Source: Dehalococcoidia bacterium UBA1141 (GTDB taxonomy: Bacteria > Chloroflexota > Dehalococcoidia > Lucifugimonadales > UBA3495). From it: a stretch of DNA of 39,306 nucleotides. The translations under genes and the position numbers were made by a program. Of the stretch, positions 8,397 through 15,974 are shown piece by piece. Numbering within the stretch: position 1 is the stretch's first letter; each line of letters begins with the position of its first letter. Where the stretch lies: the NCBI GenBank assembly GCA_002311385.1, contig DCAE01000128.1:37160-76465 (forward strand), in the 5' to 3' direction. Below the pieces are notes generated by a model. It made no database searches, was not told the origin of the DNA, and saw only the letters and a program-made list of their open reading frames with translations.

Positions 8397-8634
8397 AGTC
8401 AGCCTCATTATGTGAACTGGTTTACGCCTGACCTAGGCTAATTATGCTTCGTAGTCATCGGCGTGGATCAAAGGGTGACGTCCTAGTTAAATAATGTTGG
8501 GAAACTCGGTGTTATGGGGAGTGGAGCCCGGTTCAAATTAACTGTGGGCGTCTTATGAACAGGACAGAAGGGTTGCGGGGTTTAGTCGTCAAGGACATAC
8601 CCTGGTAGGCGCCGAAACAGTAACCGCTAGTTAA
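8397..8634. other. Spacer between clpX 3' end and P450 promoter
   Basis: I see no open frame with coding character, no tRNA and no clear terminator hairpin for clpX here. Both neighbours are on the minus strand, so this is clpX downstream plus P450 upstream sequence. Confidence 0.5.
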
Positions 8635-9927
8635 TCAGGCGGATTTTTGAATCGGGCCCATGGGGAGATAAAATGTTTTACCTTTATCGGTGATTAGCGT
8701 TGGGTTGCGCTCACCCAGAATCGCCGGGCCGTCAACGACGCATTTAACGACCTCTGGAACCGAAGGCAGGTCGTACATAACATCCATCAACGTTTCTTCA
8801 ATCACGTAGCGCAAACACCTTGCGCCGGTTTGCTGCTCCAAAGCGCGGTCTGCGGCGGCGGCTAGTGCGTCTTCAGTAAATTCCAACTCTACACCGTCCA
8901 TGCTAAAGAGCTCATGGTACTGCTTGACTATCGCATTCTTTGGTTCGGTGAGCACACGAATCAAGGCTTCTTTGTCCAGAGGTTCCAATGCCACGGCCAC
9001 CGGCAACCGGCCAACCATCTCTGGGATGAAGCCATACTCCAAAAGGTCTTCGGGAGTTGTGTTGCTCAAGTAGCTACCTTCGACTTCGGCTTTGGTTCTA
9101 CCGCCGGCCAAGAATCCCATCTTGGTGGAACCGGACTCCACCCTCTTGGCAACCACTTCTTCCAAGCCGTCGAAGGAGCCGCCACAGATGAATAGCACAT
9201 TTTTGGTGTCGATCTGGAGGAATTCTTGGTGGGGGTGCTTGCGGCCGCCTTGGGGAGGCACGTTGGCCACACACCCCTCGATAATCTTAAGTAGTTCCTG
9301 CTGGACACCCTCGCCGGAAACATCTCTAGTGATTGACCGGTTTATGCCCTCTTTGCGAGCAATTTTGTCTATCTCGTCGATATAGATGATGCCCTTCTCA
9401 GCCTTGGGAATATCCCAGTCAGCGGACTGAATAAGCCTGAGAAGGATATTTTCAACATCCTCTCCTACATATCCCGATTCGGTCAGGGAGGTGGCATCGC
9501 AGACAGCAAAGGGGACATCAAGGGTGCGGGCGAGAGTTTCCGCTAGAAGTGTCTTGCCACAGCCGGTGGGGCCAATCAGCAAAATATTGGACTTTTGGAG
9601 TTCAACATCGGGGCGCTTGGACCCTGACCAAATCCTCTTGTAGTGGTTATAAACCGCCACGCTAAGGATTTTCTTCGCCTTCTCCTGGGATACCACGTAG
9701 GTGTCTAGGTGCGCATATATATCCCTTGGCACCAGAGGTCCTTGAGGCTCCGTGGGCTCTTCCCGTTGAGGGACATCTTCATCAACCAGCTGACCCAACA
9801 CCTTGATACAGTCGTAGCATACTGCCGCTCTTCCCTGCCCAGCGACGACCAAAGTAGACCTGGCTTGCGCCTTTTCACAAAACGAACATTGGCCTAGTTT
9901 TGGTCCGTTTCTGGTGCTAGTCACCAA
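8635..9927 (-). CDS. clpX: ATP-dependent protease ATPase subunit ClpX
   Basis: AAA+ unfoldase that threads tagged proteins into the ClpP chamber. The N-terminal zinc-binding domain has Cys14, Cys17, Cys37 and Cys40 (CSFC..CYDC). Walker A is GPTGCGKT (about residues 119-126) and Walker B is IIYIDEIDK (about 177-185). The stretch DVSGEGVQQELLKIIEG and the sensor block ALEQQTGARCLRYVIEE are typical ClpX. At 430 residues it has full length. The start is either TTG 9927 or GTG 9924; AGGGG lies just upstream and suits the GTG slightly better. It follows clpP and tig in the classical tig-clpP-clpX order. Confidence 0.97.
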   Translation of the reverse strand: MVTSTRNGPKLGQCSFCEKAQARSTLVVAGQGRAAVCYDCIKVLGQLVDEDVPQREEPTEPQGPLVPRDIYAHLDTYVVSQEKAKKILSVAVYNHYKRIWSGSKRPDVELQKSNILLIGPTGCGKTLLAETLARTLDVPFAVCDATSLTESGYVGEDVENILLRLIQSADWDIPKAEKGIIYIDEIDKIARKEGINRSITRDVSGEGVQQELLKIIEGCVANVPPQGGRKHPHQEFLQIDTKNVLFICGGSFDGLEEVVAKRVESGSTKMGFLAGGRTKAEVEGSYLSNTTPEDLLEYGFIPEMVGRLPVAVALEPLDKEALIRVLTEPKNAIVKQYHELFSMDGVELEFTEDALAAAADRALEQQTGARCLRYVIEETLMDVMYDLPSVPEVVKCVVDGPAILGERNPTLITDKGKTFYLPMGPIQKSA

Positions 9928-10005
9928 TCACCCCTATGACACATATTTTTGCTGAATATCTTGGCGAAACCGGAGGGCCGCAGGGATTGTCTCTGTTCCG
10001 AGACG

Positions 10006-10698
10006 CTACTTAGAATCGGCCTTGGAATCGGCCTTGGCGTCATCTTTCGAGTCATCTTTCGAGTCGTCTTTAGAGTTAGTCTTGGCGCCTAGAATCTCAT
10101 CAATCAAGGAGTACTCCATCGCCTGTTCAGCAGAGAGGTAGAAGTCCCGATCGGTGTCACGGGCAATCTCATCGTAGGTCTTACCAGTATTCTGGGAAAG
10201 CATGGTCCTGATTTTGTCCTGCAGGCGGATGATTTCCCTGGCCGCAATCTCTATGTCGGTCGCTTGTCCTTGCGCCCCACCCAATGGTTGGTGCATATGA
10301 ATGGTGGAGTTCGGCAGCGCATATCTTTTACCTTTCGCCCCTCCGGAGAGAAGTATGGTAGCCATGCTTGCGGTCATACCCAGGCAGATGGTGGAAACTT
10401 CCGGGTTAATCAGGTTCATCGTGTCGTAAATCGCTAGTCCCGAACTGATAACGCCGCCGGGGCTGTTGATGTATAGGTTGATGCCCTTGTCCGGGTCTTC
10501 CCGCTCTAGGTACAGCAGTTGGGCGATGATGGTATTCGCAATCTGGTCATTGATGGGTGTGCCTAGGAACACGATTCGTTCTTTGAGCAAGAGGGAATAA
10601 ATATCGAATGCTCTTTCCCCGCGGGGGCTGGTCTCGATGACCATGGGTATGATGTTTTGAGGGGCAAAGAGTTGCGAATCGTGAGGGTTACTTAGCAT
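10006..10698 (-). CDS. clpP: ATP-dependent Clp protease proteolytic subunit
   Basis: Serine peptidase that forms the tetradecameric degradation chamber used by ClpX. The catalytic triad is intact: Ser in GMTASMATILL, His in IHMHQPLGGAQG, Asp in TDRDFYLSAEQAMEYSLID. IPMVIETSPRGERAFDIYS is the conserved N-terminus, so the first 18 residues may be a short propeptide or extension. ATG 10698 follows AAGGAG. The C-terminus carries an added low-complexity tail of about 24 residues built from KDDS / KADS repeats, which is not typical for ClpP and is encoded by near-perfect 12-nt DNA repeats. Only 26 bp separate it from tig. Confidence 0.97.
   Translation of the reverse strand: MLSNPHDSQLFAPQNIIPMVIETSPRGERAFDIYSLLLKERIVFLGTPINDQIANTIIAQLLYLEREDPDKGINLYINSPGGVISSGLAIYDTMNLINPEVSTICLGMTASMATILLSGGAKGKRYALPNSTIHMHQPLGGAQGQATDIEIAAREIIRLQDKIRTMLSQNTGKTYDEIARDTDRDFYLSAEQAMEYSLIDEILGAKTNSKDDSKDDSKDDAKADSKADSK
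10012..10076 (-). repeat. 12-nt coding tandem repeats in the clpP tail
   Basis: On the plus strand, GAATCGGCCTTG occurs twice in a row and TCATCTTTCGAG occurs twice with a third diverged copy (TCGTCTTTAGAG). They encode the acidic/basic KDDS and KADS repeats at the ClpP C-terminus. Near identity at the DNA level suggests recent slippage. Confidence 0.85.
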
Positions 10699-10724
10699 TT
10701 GGGAGTGCTCCTTATTTAATCGAC

Positions 10725-12182
10725 TTAAGGTTCCGGTGTTTCGTCAACCTCGGCAACCGCATCTGTCTCAGACGTTTCGGCTTCCCCGGAGGATTCTTCA
10801 GTTGGTTCTGCGGATGTTCCTACGGAATTTTCTACGGAATTTTCCCCGCCGGAATCTCCGGATGATTCTCCCAGAGATTCCGTTGAAGATTCTGGGGATT
10901 CGCTTCTTCCTTCGATGATTTCCAACAGTCGCTCCATCACTTTCCTGCTAAACAGTGAAGAGCGGATCGAGTCTCTGGCGTTATCCGTGGAAAATGCTTG
11001 CCGCATCACGTCCTGGGAGTCCCCGGAGTTGGTCAGCATGGAATCAATCTCGGCCTGAACTTCTTCAGGCTCGACTTTGATATCTTCATTCTCGGCCAGC
11101 TTCCGCAACACCAAAAAAGTGCGCAGACGCTGCTCTGCCTGGGGTTTCAGTTGTTCCCGCCATTCGTCTTCGGACTTGCCTATGTTGCTCAGGTAAGTGT
11201 CCATATCCAAGCGTTGATTACGCATTGACCGTTCGCGCTCCTCGTAGAGGGAGTCCAACTCGCGGTCATAAATCATATCCGAGGCCTGGACGGTGGAGAT
11301 TTCGAGCAACTTTTCCAGGCCATCTTGCTCGGCCTGACGGTTGGAGGCATGTTCGGCATGCTCGGTTAACTGATTGCGAAGGAAGTCCGTAAGGGCCTCC
11401 ATGCTCTCGTAGCCATCCCTGACGCCTTTGGCGAACTCATCATCCAGTTCAGGTAGGTTCTTCTCCTTTATGGAGAGTAGCTTTACCTTCATATGGCATT
11501 CTTTGCCGGAGTATTGCTCTTGGCCGTGGTCATCCGGGATGGTCAGTGTGAATTCTTTCTCTTGGCCTTCGGTCATTCCTTCCATATATACCGAAAACCC
11601 TGGAATCGGCGATTGGTTCTCTAGGTCAGGAATGTAGTCGATGCCTTCGTCGTTTATCGCGTCTTCTCCGGCAATGACGCCGTGGACGTTTAGGCTGAGG
11701 AGGTCGCCGAATTTCGCGGGACGGTCCACCGGTTCCCAGGGGGCTGCATCGTACCGGAGCCGTTCCAGAAGGTCATTTACTTGCTCGTCGGTGACTTCCA
11801 CTGGCTGGCGTTCCAGTTCGATGGAAGTAATATCACCCAAATCGACCACCGGTTCCAAGGGCACAACGGCCTTGAATGACACCGGCTCCATTTCCAGAAT
11901 TTCCAATTGGGGTTCCATGAAGGCCTGCAGATTCTCATCCTTGAGAACTTTGTCCAAGGTCTCAGGGACCATGAATTCCAAGGCTTCTTGAATCAAAGCG
12001 GGCCGGCCCAGTTGCCTTTCAACGATTGACCTAGGAGCTTTACCGGGCCTGAAACCGGGGATTCTAACTCTGGATACCAGTCTACGGTAAGAGCGAGTGA
12101 TAAAGGGTTCTTCTTCCTCCGCGGTCATCTCTACGCTGAGAGTGACTTCGGTAGGACTGGTCGAATCCTTGGTAACGTTCAA
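10725..12182 (-). CDS. tig: Trigger factor chaperone / prolyl isomerase
   Basis: Ribosome-bound chaperone that meets nascent chains at the exit tunnel. The N-terminal ribosome-binding domain contains the signature VRIPGFRPGKAPRSIVERQLG (GFRxGKxP). The FKBP-like PPIase domain follows (GDLLSLNVHG, DDHGQEQYSGKE, where the usual signature is diverged), then the helical arms. It is 485 residues, against about 430-450 usual. The excess is an acidic Ser/Glu-rich tail of about 70 residues (SESPESSTESLGESSG and following) with duplicated NSVENSVG encoded by a 12-nt repeat. The start is TTG 12182, with GAGAGGG upstream; no ATG is available. It heads the operon with clpP and clpX. Confidence 0.95.
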   Translation of the reverse strand: MNVTKDSTSPTEVTLSVEMTAEEEEPFITRSYRRLVSRVRIPGFRPGKAPRSIVERQLGRPALIQEALEFMVPETLDKVLKDENLQAFMEPQLEILEMEPVSFKAVVPLEPVVDLGDITSIELERQPVEVTDEQVNDLLERLRYDAAPWEPVDRPAKFGDLLSLNVHGVIAGEDAINDEGIDYIPDLENQSPIPGFSVYMEGMTEGQEKEFTLTIPDDHGQEQYSGKECHMKVKLLSIKEKNLPELDDEFAKGVRDGYESMEALTDFLRNQLTEHAEHASNRQAEQDGLEKLLEISTVQASDMIYDRELDSLYEERERSMRNQRLDMDTYLSNIGKSEDEWREQLKPQAEQRLRTFLVLRKLAENEDIKVEPEEVQAEIDSMLTNSGDSQDVMRQAFSTDNARDSIRSSLFSRKVMERLLEIIEGRSESPESSTESLGESSGDSGGENSVENSVGTSAEPTEESSGEAETSETDAVAEVDETPEP

Positions 12183-12330
12183 TGGTTAACCCTCTCCAGG
12201 ATAGTCCACTCAAATTAACCCAAGTTCGAGTCTCAGCAAAAGCCCTTACTTGAGGCCAAGGAATGGCTTGAAAAATGGGCCGCCCAATGTAGCATTTTAC
12301 CTAGTTAGGCGGTCGATTGCGGTAGCCACA

Positions 12331-12360
12331 AGTATAGCATAATCCACTTTCAGTTGAAAC
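12331..12360 (-). promoter_or_regulatory. Likely promoter of tig-clpP-clpX
   Basis: Read on the minus strand, an extended -10 TGCTATACT has its TATACT at 12331-12336. A poor -35 (TTTCAA) lies 17 bases upstream, at about 12354-12359. The leader to the tig start is about 140 bases. Confidence 0.5.
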
Positions 12361-12771
12361 AAATGAAACAAAAGTTCCTGAAATAATAGCTACCAAATTT
12401 CGCCCGGCATTATGGGTTTACGGGTGCCCTAAATTGGGCGCATCGTGGTCAAAACTCCTACAAGCGCTGTTTCGGCCACCTTTCACATAGCAATAGTCTT
12501 ATCCGGTCTGGCTCTCCGGTTTGGTTCTACTGTTGTCAACCTTTTCATTAATAACTACATCACTAAGAATTGCATTTCTAGTGACCCCCATTATCGTAAC
12601 TAACTTTAACTATTTTTCTCACCACTGACTACGCTGCCCGCGGATCACTTTCTTCACGAACCATCAATTCCACTGTGCTTCTCTACTGTGATTTTCCCTG
12701 GTTGGTTAACCGGCAGGTTCATCAATGGTTTGTTGCCCCTGAGCATTAGGCTAGAAAGTTTCCAGCTGCAC

Positions 12772-12810
12772 GTAGCGCCCGGATGTAACGCCCGAATGTA
12801 GTGCCCAAGG
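12772..12810 (+). repeat. 13-bp tandem repeat, three copies
   Basis: GTAGCGCCCGGAT, GTAACGCCCGAAT and GTAGTGCCCAAGG follow one another without a gap. They share GTA-GCCC-A with mostly transition differences. They lie in the tig-rsmH spacer. Confidence 0.75.
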
Positions 12811-12931
12811 TTTTATGTGCAGTGGCCAAGAATTAATGCAGCAAGAAGGAATATTAGCTTGCAATTTTTGGTTAATCGACCAATTTTGGTCAATATTTCA
12901 AGATTAAGTTAAAACTGGTCTTAAAAAAAGG

Positions 12932-12961
12932 TTGACAATAACGGTAGGAAATTGTTATTTT
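12932..12961 (+). promoter_or_regulatory. Promoter with internal inverted repeat upstream of rsmH
   Basis: TTGACA (12932-12937), then 17-18 bases, then TTATTT/TATTTT. The arms AATAAC (about 12937-12942) and GTTATT (about 12954-12959) flank an 11-base centre, so an operator would cover the promoter. It points toward rsmH, with a leader of roughly 370 bases. Confidence 0.5.
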
Positions 12962-13340
12962 CAACCCCATACAAGCGGTAATGAAAGTGTTGACGTGCGG
13001 AGGCGGAGGAATATCCCCAATTAATCATCAGTGCCACTGCCAGTGCTAAGCCCCAACTTTTAGCCTCGGCTCGACTCTGAAGCCTAATCCACGGGGTCGC
13101 AATTGCACCGGAGAGCAGGGCCTTGAGTCGACTCCCATTTCAAGGCATTTGAGCGATTCAATATTTTTTGCATCCTTTTATTTCTCTTAAATTACTCCGT
13201 TATGTTAATACGAAAGCACATCGCCGCGAATAACAGCTTGCCGAAGGCAGATTTGACGTTTGGTGATTTACATCATTTGGCGCGACCCGGCCTGCCAGCA
13301 CATTTTGCGCTGGTGGCCCATGACGCGCGTCGGCCATTAG

Positions 13341-14270
13341 ATGGACCAGGAACCGCTTCATCAACCCGTGATGGTCGCGGAGTCGCTGGACGCATTGTCG
13401 GTCCGGCCCGGAGGCGTCTACTTGGATGCCACTTTGGGCGAGGGCGGGCACTCGTTAGCAATATTGGAGGCTTCAAATCCCACGGGGCGGGTGTTGGGCT
13501 TGGATCTCGACCCTCGGTCACGGGATGCGGCGGCCCTGCGGTTGGAGTCATTCGGCCAGCGCTTCGTTTCAGCGGCTGGAAATTATGGGGATATGGTGGC
13601 TTTAGCCCACTCTTTGGGACTGAATCAGGTCGATGGCATATTGATGGACCTGGGCTTCTCTTCACGCCAGATTGGGTTGCCAGGATATGGTCTCAGCTTC
13701 CTGAACGACGAACCGTTGGATATGCGCTACGACCCGGAAGCTCTCCTAACGGCTTCCGATGTGGTGAACAACTACTCCGAGCAAGAACTAGCCAGAGTGA
13801 TTTACGAATTTGGCGAAGAAACCCGCTCCAGGCAGATAGCCAGAAGGATTGTAGGTTCCCGTCCGGTCCGCTCCACAACTCAACTTGCGTCATTGGTGGC
13901 CAGTGCGTCGGGGCCGCGTCGGGGAGGCAGGACACACCCAGCGACCCGGACCTTTCAGGCGATTCGAATCGAGGTAAACGACGAATTGGTAAATTTAGCC
14001 TCGGGGCTGGAAGGAGCCTTACAACTCCTGAACCCTTCGGGCCGATTGGCGGTTATCAGTTATCACAGCCTGGAAGACCGGGTAGTCAAACTGTTTATGC
14101 AGCGGCAGAGCGCCCTGTGCATTTGTCCGCCGGAGGTGCCCATCTGCGTCTGCGGACACCAACCGACGTTGAAACTGGTGCACCGGAGAGTAATCAAACC
14201 CTCCGCCAGGGAGATTCAAGAGAACCTGCGCAGCCGCAGCGCAAAGCTGCGTGTGGCTTACCAGTTGTGA
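13341..14270 (+). CDS. rsmH: 16S rRNA (cytosine-1402-N4) methyltransferase
   Basis: SAM-dependent methyltransferase (formerly MraW) that modifies C1402 in the ribosomal P site. The family start HQPVMVAESLDALSV is present, followed by the SAM loop LDATLGEGGHSLAIL, DLDPRSRDAA, GILMDLGFSSRQI, FQAIRIEVNDELVNL and AVISYHSLEDRVVK. The 309 residues are the normal length. ATG 13341 is the first possible start because a TAG lies directly before it in frame. No Shine-Dalgarno is visible. In most bacteria it opens the dcw cluster with ftsL, ftsI and mur genes after it; here ftsA follows after 59 bp. Confidence 0.96.
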   Translation: MDQEPLHQPVMVAESLDALSVRPGGVYLDATLGEGGHSLAILEASNPTGRVLGLDLDPRSRDAAALRLESFGQRFVSAAGNYGDMVALAHSLGLNQVDGILMDLGFSSRQIGLPGYGLSFLNDEPLDMRYDPEALLTASDVVNNYSEQELARVIYEFGEETRSRQIARRIVGSRPVRSTTQLASLVASASGPRRGGRTHPATRTFQAIRIEVNDELVNLASGLEGALQLLNPSGRLAVISYHSLEDRVVKLFMQRQSALCICPPEVPICVCGHQPTLKLVHRRVIKPSAREIQENLRSRSAKLRVAYQL

Positions 14271-14329
14271 GACCCGACAGAAATGGTTTTTCAGTTTAAA
14301 GCGCAGTTGGATGAAAGGATGGTGGCGCC

Positions 14330-15592
14330 TTGCCTAGTGACACGTTCTACACAGCGATAGACATCGGCAACAGCAAGATTGCGTCCGTGGTGGCCCGGGT
14401 TGGCACGGAAGGCGAATTGAAAATCCTGGGGACCGGCGTAGTGCCCTCTCAAGGAATGAATAAGGGGCGTATCGAAAGCATTGACGAGGTGCGGGCCGCG
14501 ATTGCCACTTCGCTGGAGGAAGCTCAGCGGTACATCGGCCGCGGAGTGGTGGCTGGCGTATATGTGGGCGTTAGCGGCAGCCATATCACCTGCGTAAACA
14601 CCAAGGATGTGGTTCAGAACCCCGGCGACATAAAGGACGTTGACGCTCACTTATTGAACCAGTTGATTCAATCGTCTTTCCCCGAGGTGGGACACACCCA
14701 AGAAGTGTTGCACGTGATCCCGATAGGTTACGACGTGGATGGACTGAGCGGCGTACGAAACCCAGTTGGCCTACACGCCGACGAGATTCAGGTGGATGCT
14801 CATGTGGTTCTAGGCGACGCCGTCGTTTTGAAAAATACGATAAAAGCGGTGGAGTCCAACCGAGTTAGCGTCCAGAGCCTGGTTCTTCAGTCTTTGGCTT
14901 CGGCGGAAGCCACACTCACCGGTGACGAGCGGGAGATGGGCGCCGTGTTCGTGGACATTGGCGCAGGGACCACCGATTTAGCCATTTACCGGCAAGGCAG
15001 CCCTTGGTACTCCGCGGTGATTCCTGTGGGCGGCAATCAATTGACTAGAGACCTGCAGGTGGCCTTGAATTCGTCCTTCTACATGGCGGAAGAAATAAAG
15101 CTGAAGTGGGGCCACGTCTACCCGGACATGTTGCAAGGCAGTGAAGATATCGTCATCCCCAGCTATCAGGGTCAGCCACGGCGGGTGGTTCAGAGAAAGC
15201 AGATTGCCGAACCTCTGAACGCACGAATGGTTGAGATGCTCAAGCAGATCCTGTTAAAGGTACGCCAATCCGGACTGCGACAGATTCCCGATGGCGGCTT
15301 GGTGATAACCGGCGGGTGCGCCGACCTAGCAGGGCTCCAGGAGTTGGCCATAAAAACCCTGGGCGGCCCGGTCCGCATCGGTCATCCTCGCGGGATTTCC
15401 GGACTACCAACGAACCTAAGGAAGCCCGCTTTTTCCACTGCGGTAGGACTCCTCCTCTGGGGAATCAAGCACCAGGGTGAGCGGCGCTACTATGGAACAG
15501 GCCAAAGCACTCTGTTTGGCAAGAAGTCATTCTTTAGCCGCTTCAAGAGAGAGGCCAAGTCCAAAGCCGGTAGCGAGGTAGCAGCGCATTAG
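14330..15592 (+). CDS. ftsA: Cell division protein FtsA
   Basis: Actin-like ATPase that tethers FtsZ to the membrane. The phosphate 1 block is TAIDIGNSKIASVVARV, the 1C region contains RYIGRGVVAGVYVGVSG, and phosphate 2 is GAVFVDIGAGTTDLAIYRQG. The adenosine motif is GLVITGGCADLAGLQEL. The C-terminus has an amphipathic, basic membrane-binding segment (KKSFFSRFKREAKSK). Length 420 is typical. The start is TTG 14330, with AAAGGATGGTGG upstream. ftsZ lies 382 bp downstream, an unusually long gap that holds its own promoter candidates. Confidence 0.96.
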   Translation: MPSDTFYTAIDIGNSKIASVVARVGTEGELKILGTGVVPSQGMNKGRIESIDEVRAAIATSLEEAQRYIGRGVVAGVYVGVSGSHITCVNTKDVVQNPGDIKDVDAHLLNQLIQSSFPEVGHTQEVLHVIPIGYDVDGLSGVRNPVGLHADEIQVDAHVVLGDAVVLKNTIKAVESNRVSVQSLVLQSLASAEATLTGDEREMGAVFVDIGAGTTDLAIYRQGSPWYSAVIPVGGNQLTRDLQVALNSSFYMAEEIKLKWGHVYPDMLQGSEDIVIPSYQGQPRRVVQRKQIAEPLNARMVEMLKQILLKVRQSGLRQIPDGGLVITGGCADLAGLQELAIKTLGGPVRIGHPRGISGLPTNLRKPAFSTAVGLLLWGIKHQGERRYYGTGQSTLFGKKSFFSRFKREAKSKAGSEVAAH

Positions 15593-15609
15593 ATACCCGC
15601 TTTAATTGG

Positions 15610-15640
15610 ATTACACGCGTGTAATTAGACGCAGTTGACA
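15610..15640 (+). promoter_or_regulatory. Palindromic site next to a -35 box in the ftsA-ftsZ gap
   Basis: ATTACACGCGTGTAAT (15610-15625) is a perfect 16-bp palindrome. Nine bases later comes TTGACA (15635-15640); the -10 candidates after it are weak. Such a symmetric site at a promoter suggests a dimeric regulator of ftsZ transcription. A further hairpin CCGAAGCG-ATG-CGCTTCGG lies in the leader at 15731-15749. Confidence 0.55.
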
Positions 15641-15974
15641 CAAAGCGCTAAGAAAGAACTTTAACAACCCAGATTTTGCGAGAAGAGAACCCAGTCCCAA
15701 ACCACCTTGGCAAGGGACTGTGGCATAGCGCCGAAGCGATGCGCTTCGGTCCAACTATACCAGCGCTCAAGGGGACAAGAGCTCTCACGAGATTACGCCA
15801 TCTTATTGAAGACTATCTGTGGCAAATCAATGGGGGACTGGGCGCCGGTACGAATCAGGCAGCGCAAATCAAGGCGAAAATAGCACAGGTTGCAATTAAT
15901 GACCGAAATTGGGACCCCGAGAATCGGGACAATGAGTTTGGGATGCGGAAATTAGGGATGTGGAAGGAGAAAAC

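Larger units (their letters stand above)
12361..13340. other. Long AT-rich divergent spacer between tig and rsmH
   Basis: About one kilobase without a convincing gene on either strand. It holds a 13-bp triple tandem repeat (12772-12810), an inverted repeat GACCAA-TT-TTGGTC (12879-12892) and a strong promoter-like site with an internal inverted repeat (12932-12961). A perfect CACTG-C-CAGTG lies near 13034. I found no match to tmRNA, RNase P RNA, SRP RNA or tRNA consensus blocks, and no cluster of DnaA boxes. A noncoding RNA transcribed from the 12932 promoter is possible. Confidence 0.5.

Noticed and set aside
12361..13340. Replication origin, tmRNA or RNase P RNA in the tig-rsmH spacer
   Set aside because: No cluster of DnaA boxes, no tRNA-like ends and no conserved RNase P core could be found by eye.
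13202..14299. 365-residue open frame overlapping rsmH in another frame
   Set aside because: rsmH in its own frame shows all family motifs; this frame has none and is rich in Arg/Gly/Pro as expected for a shadow frame.
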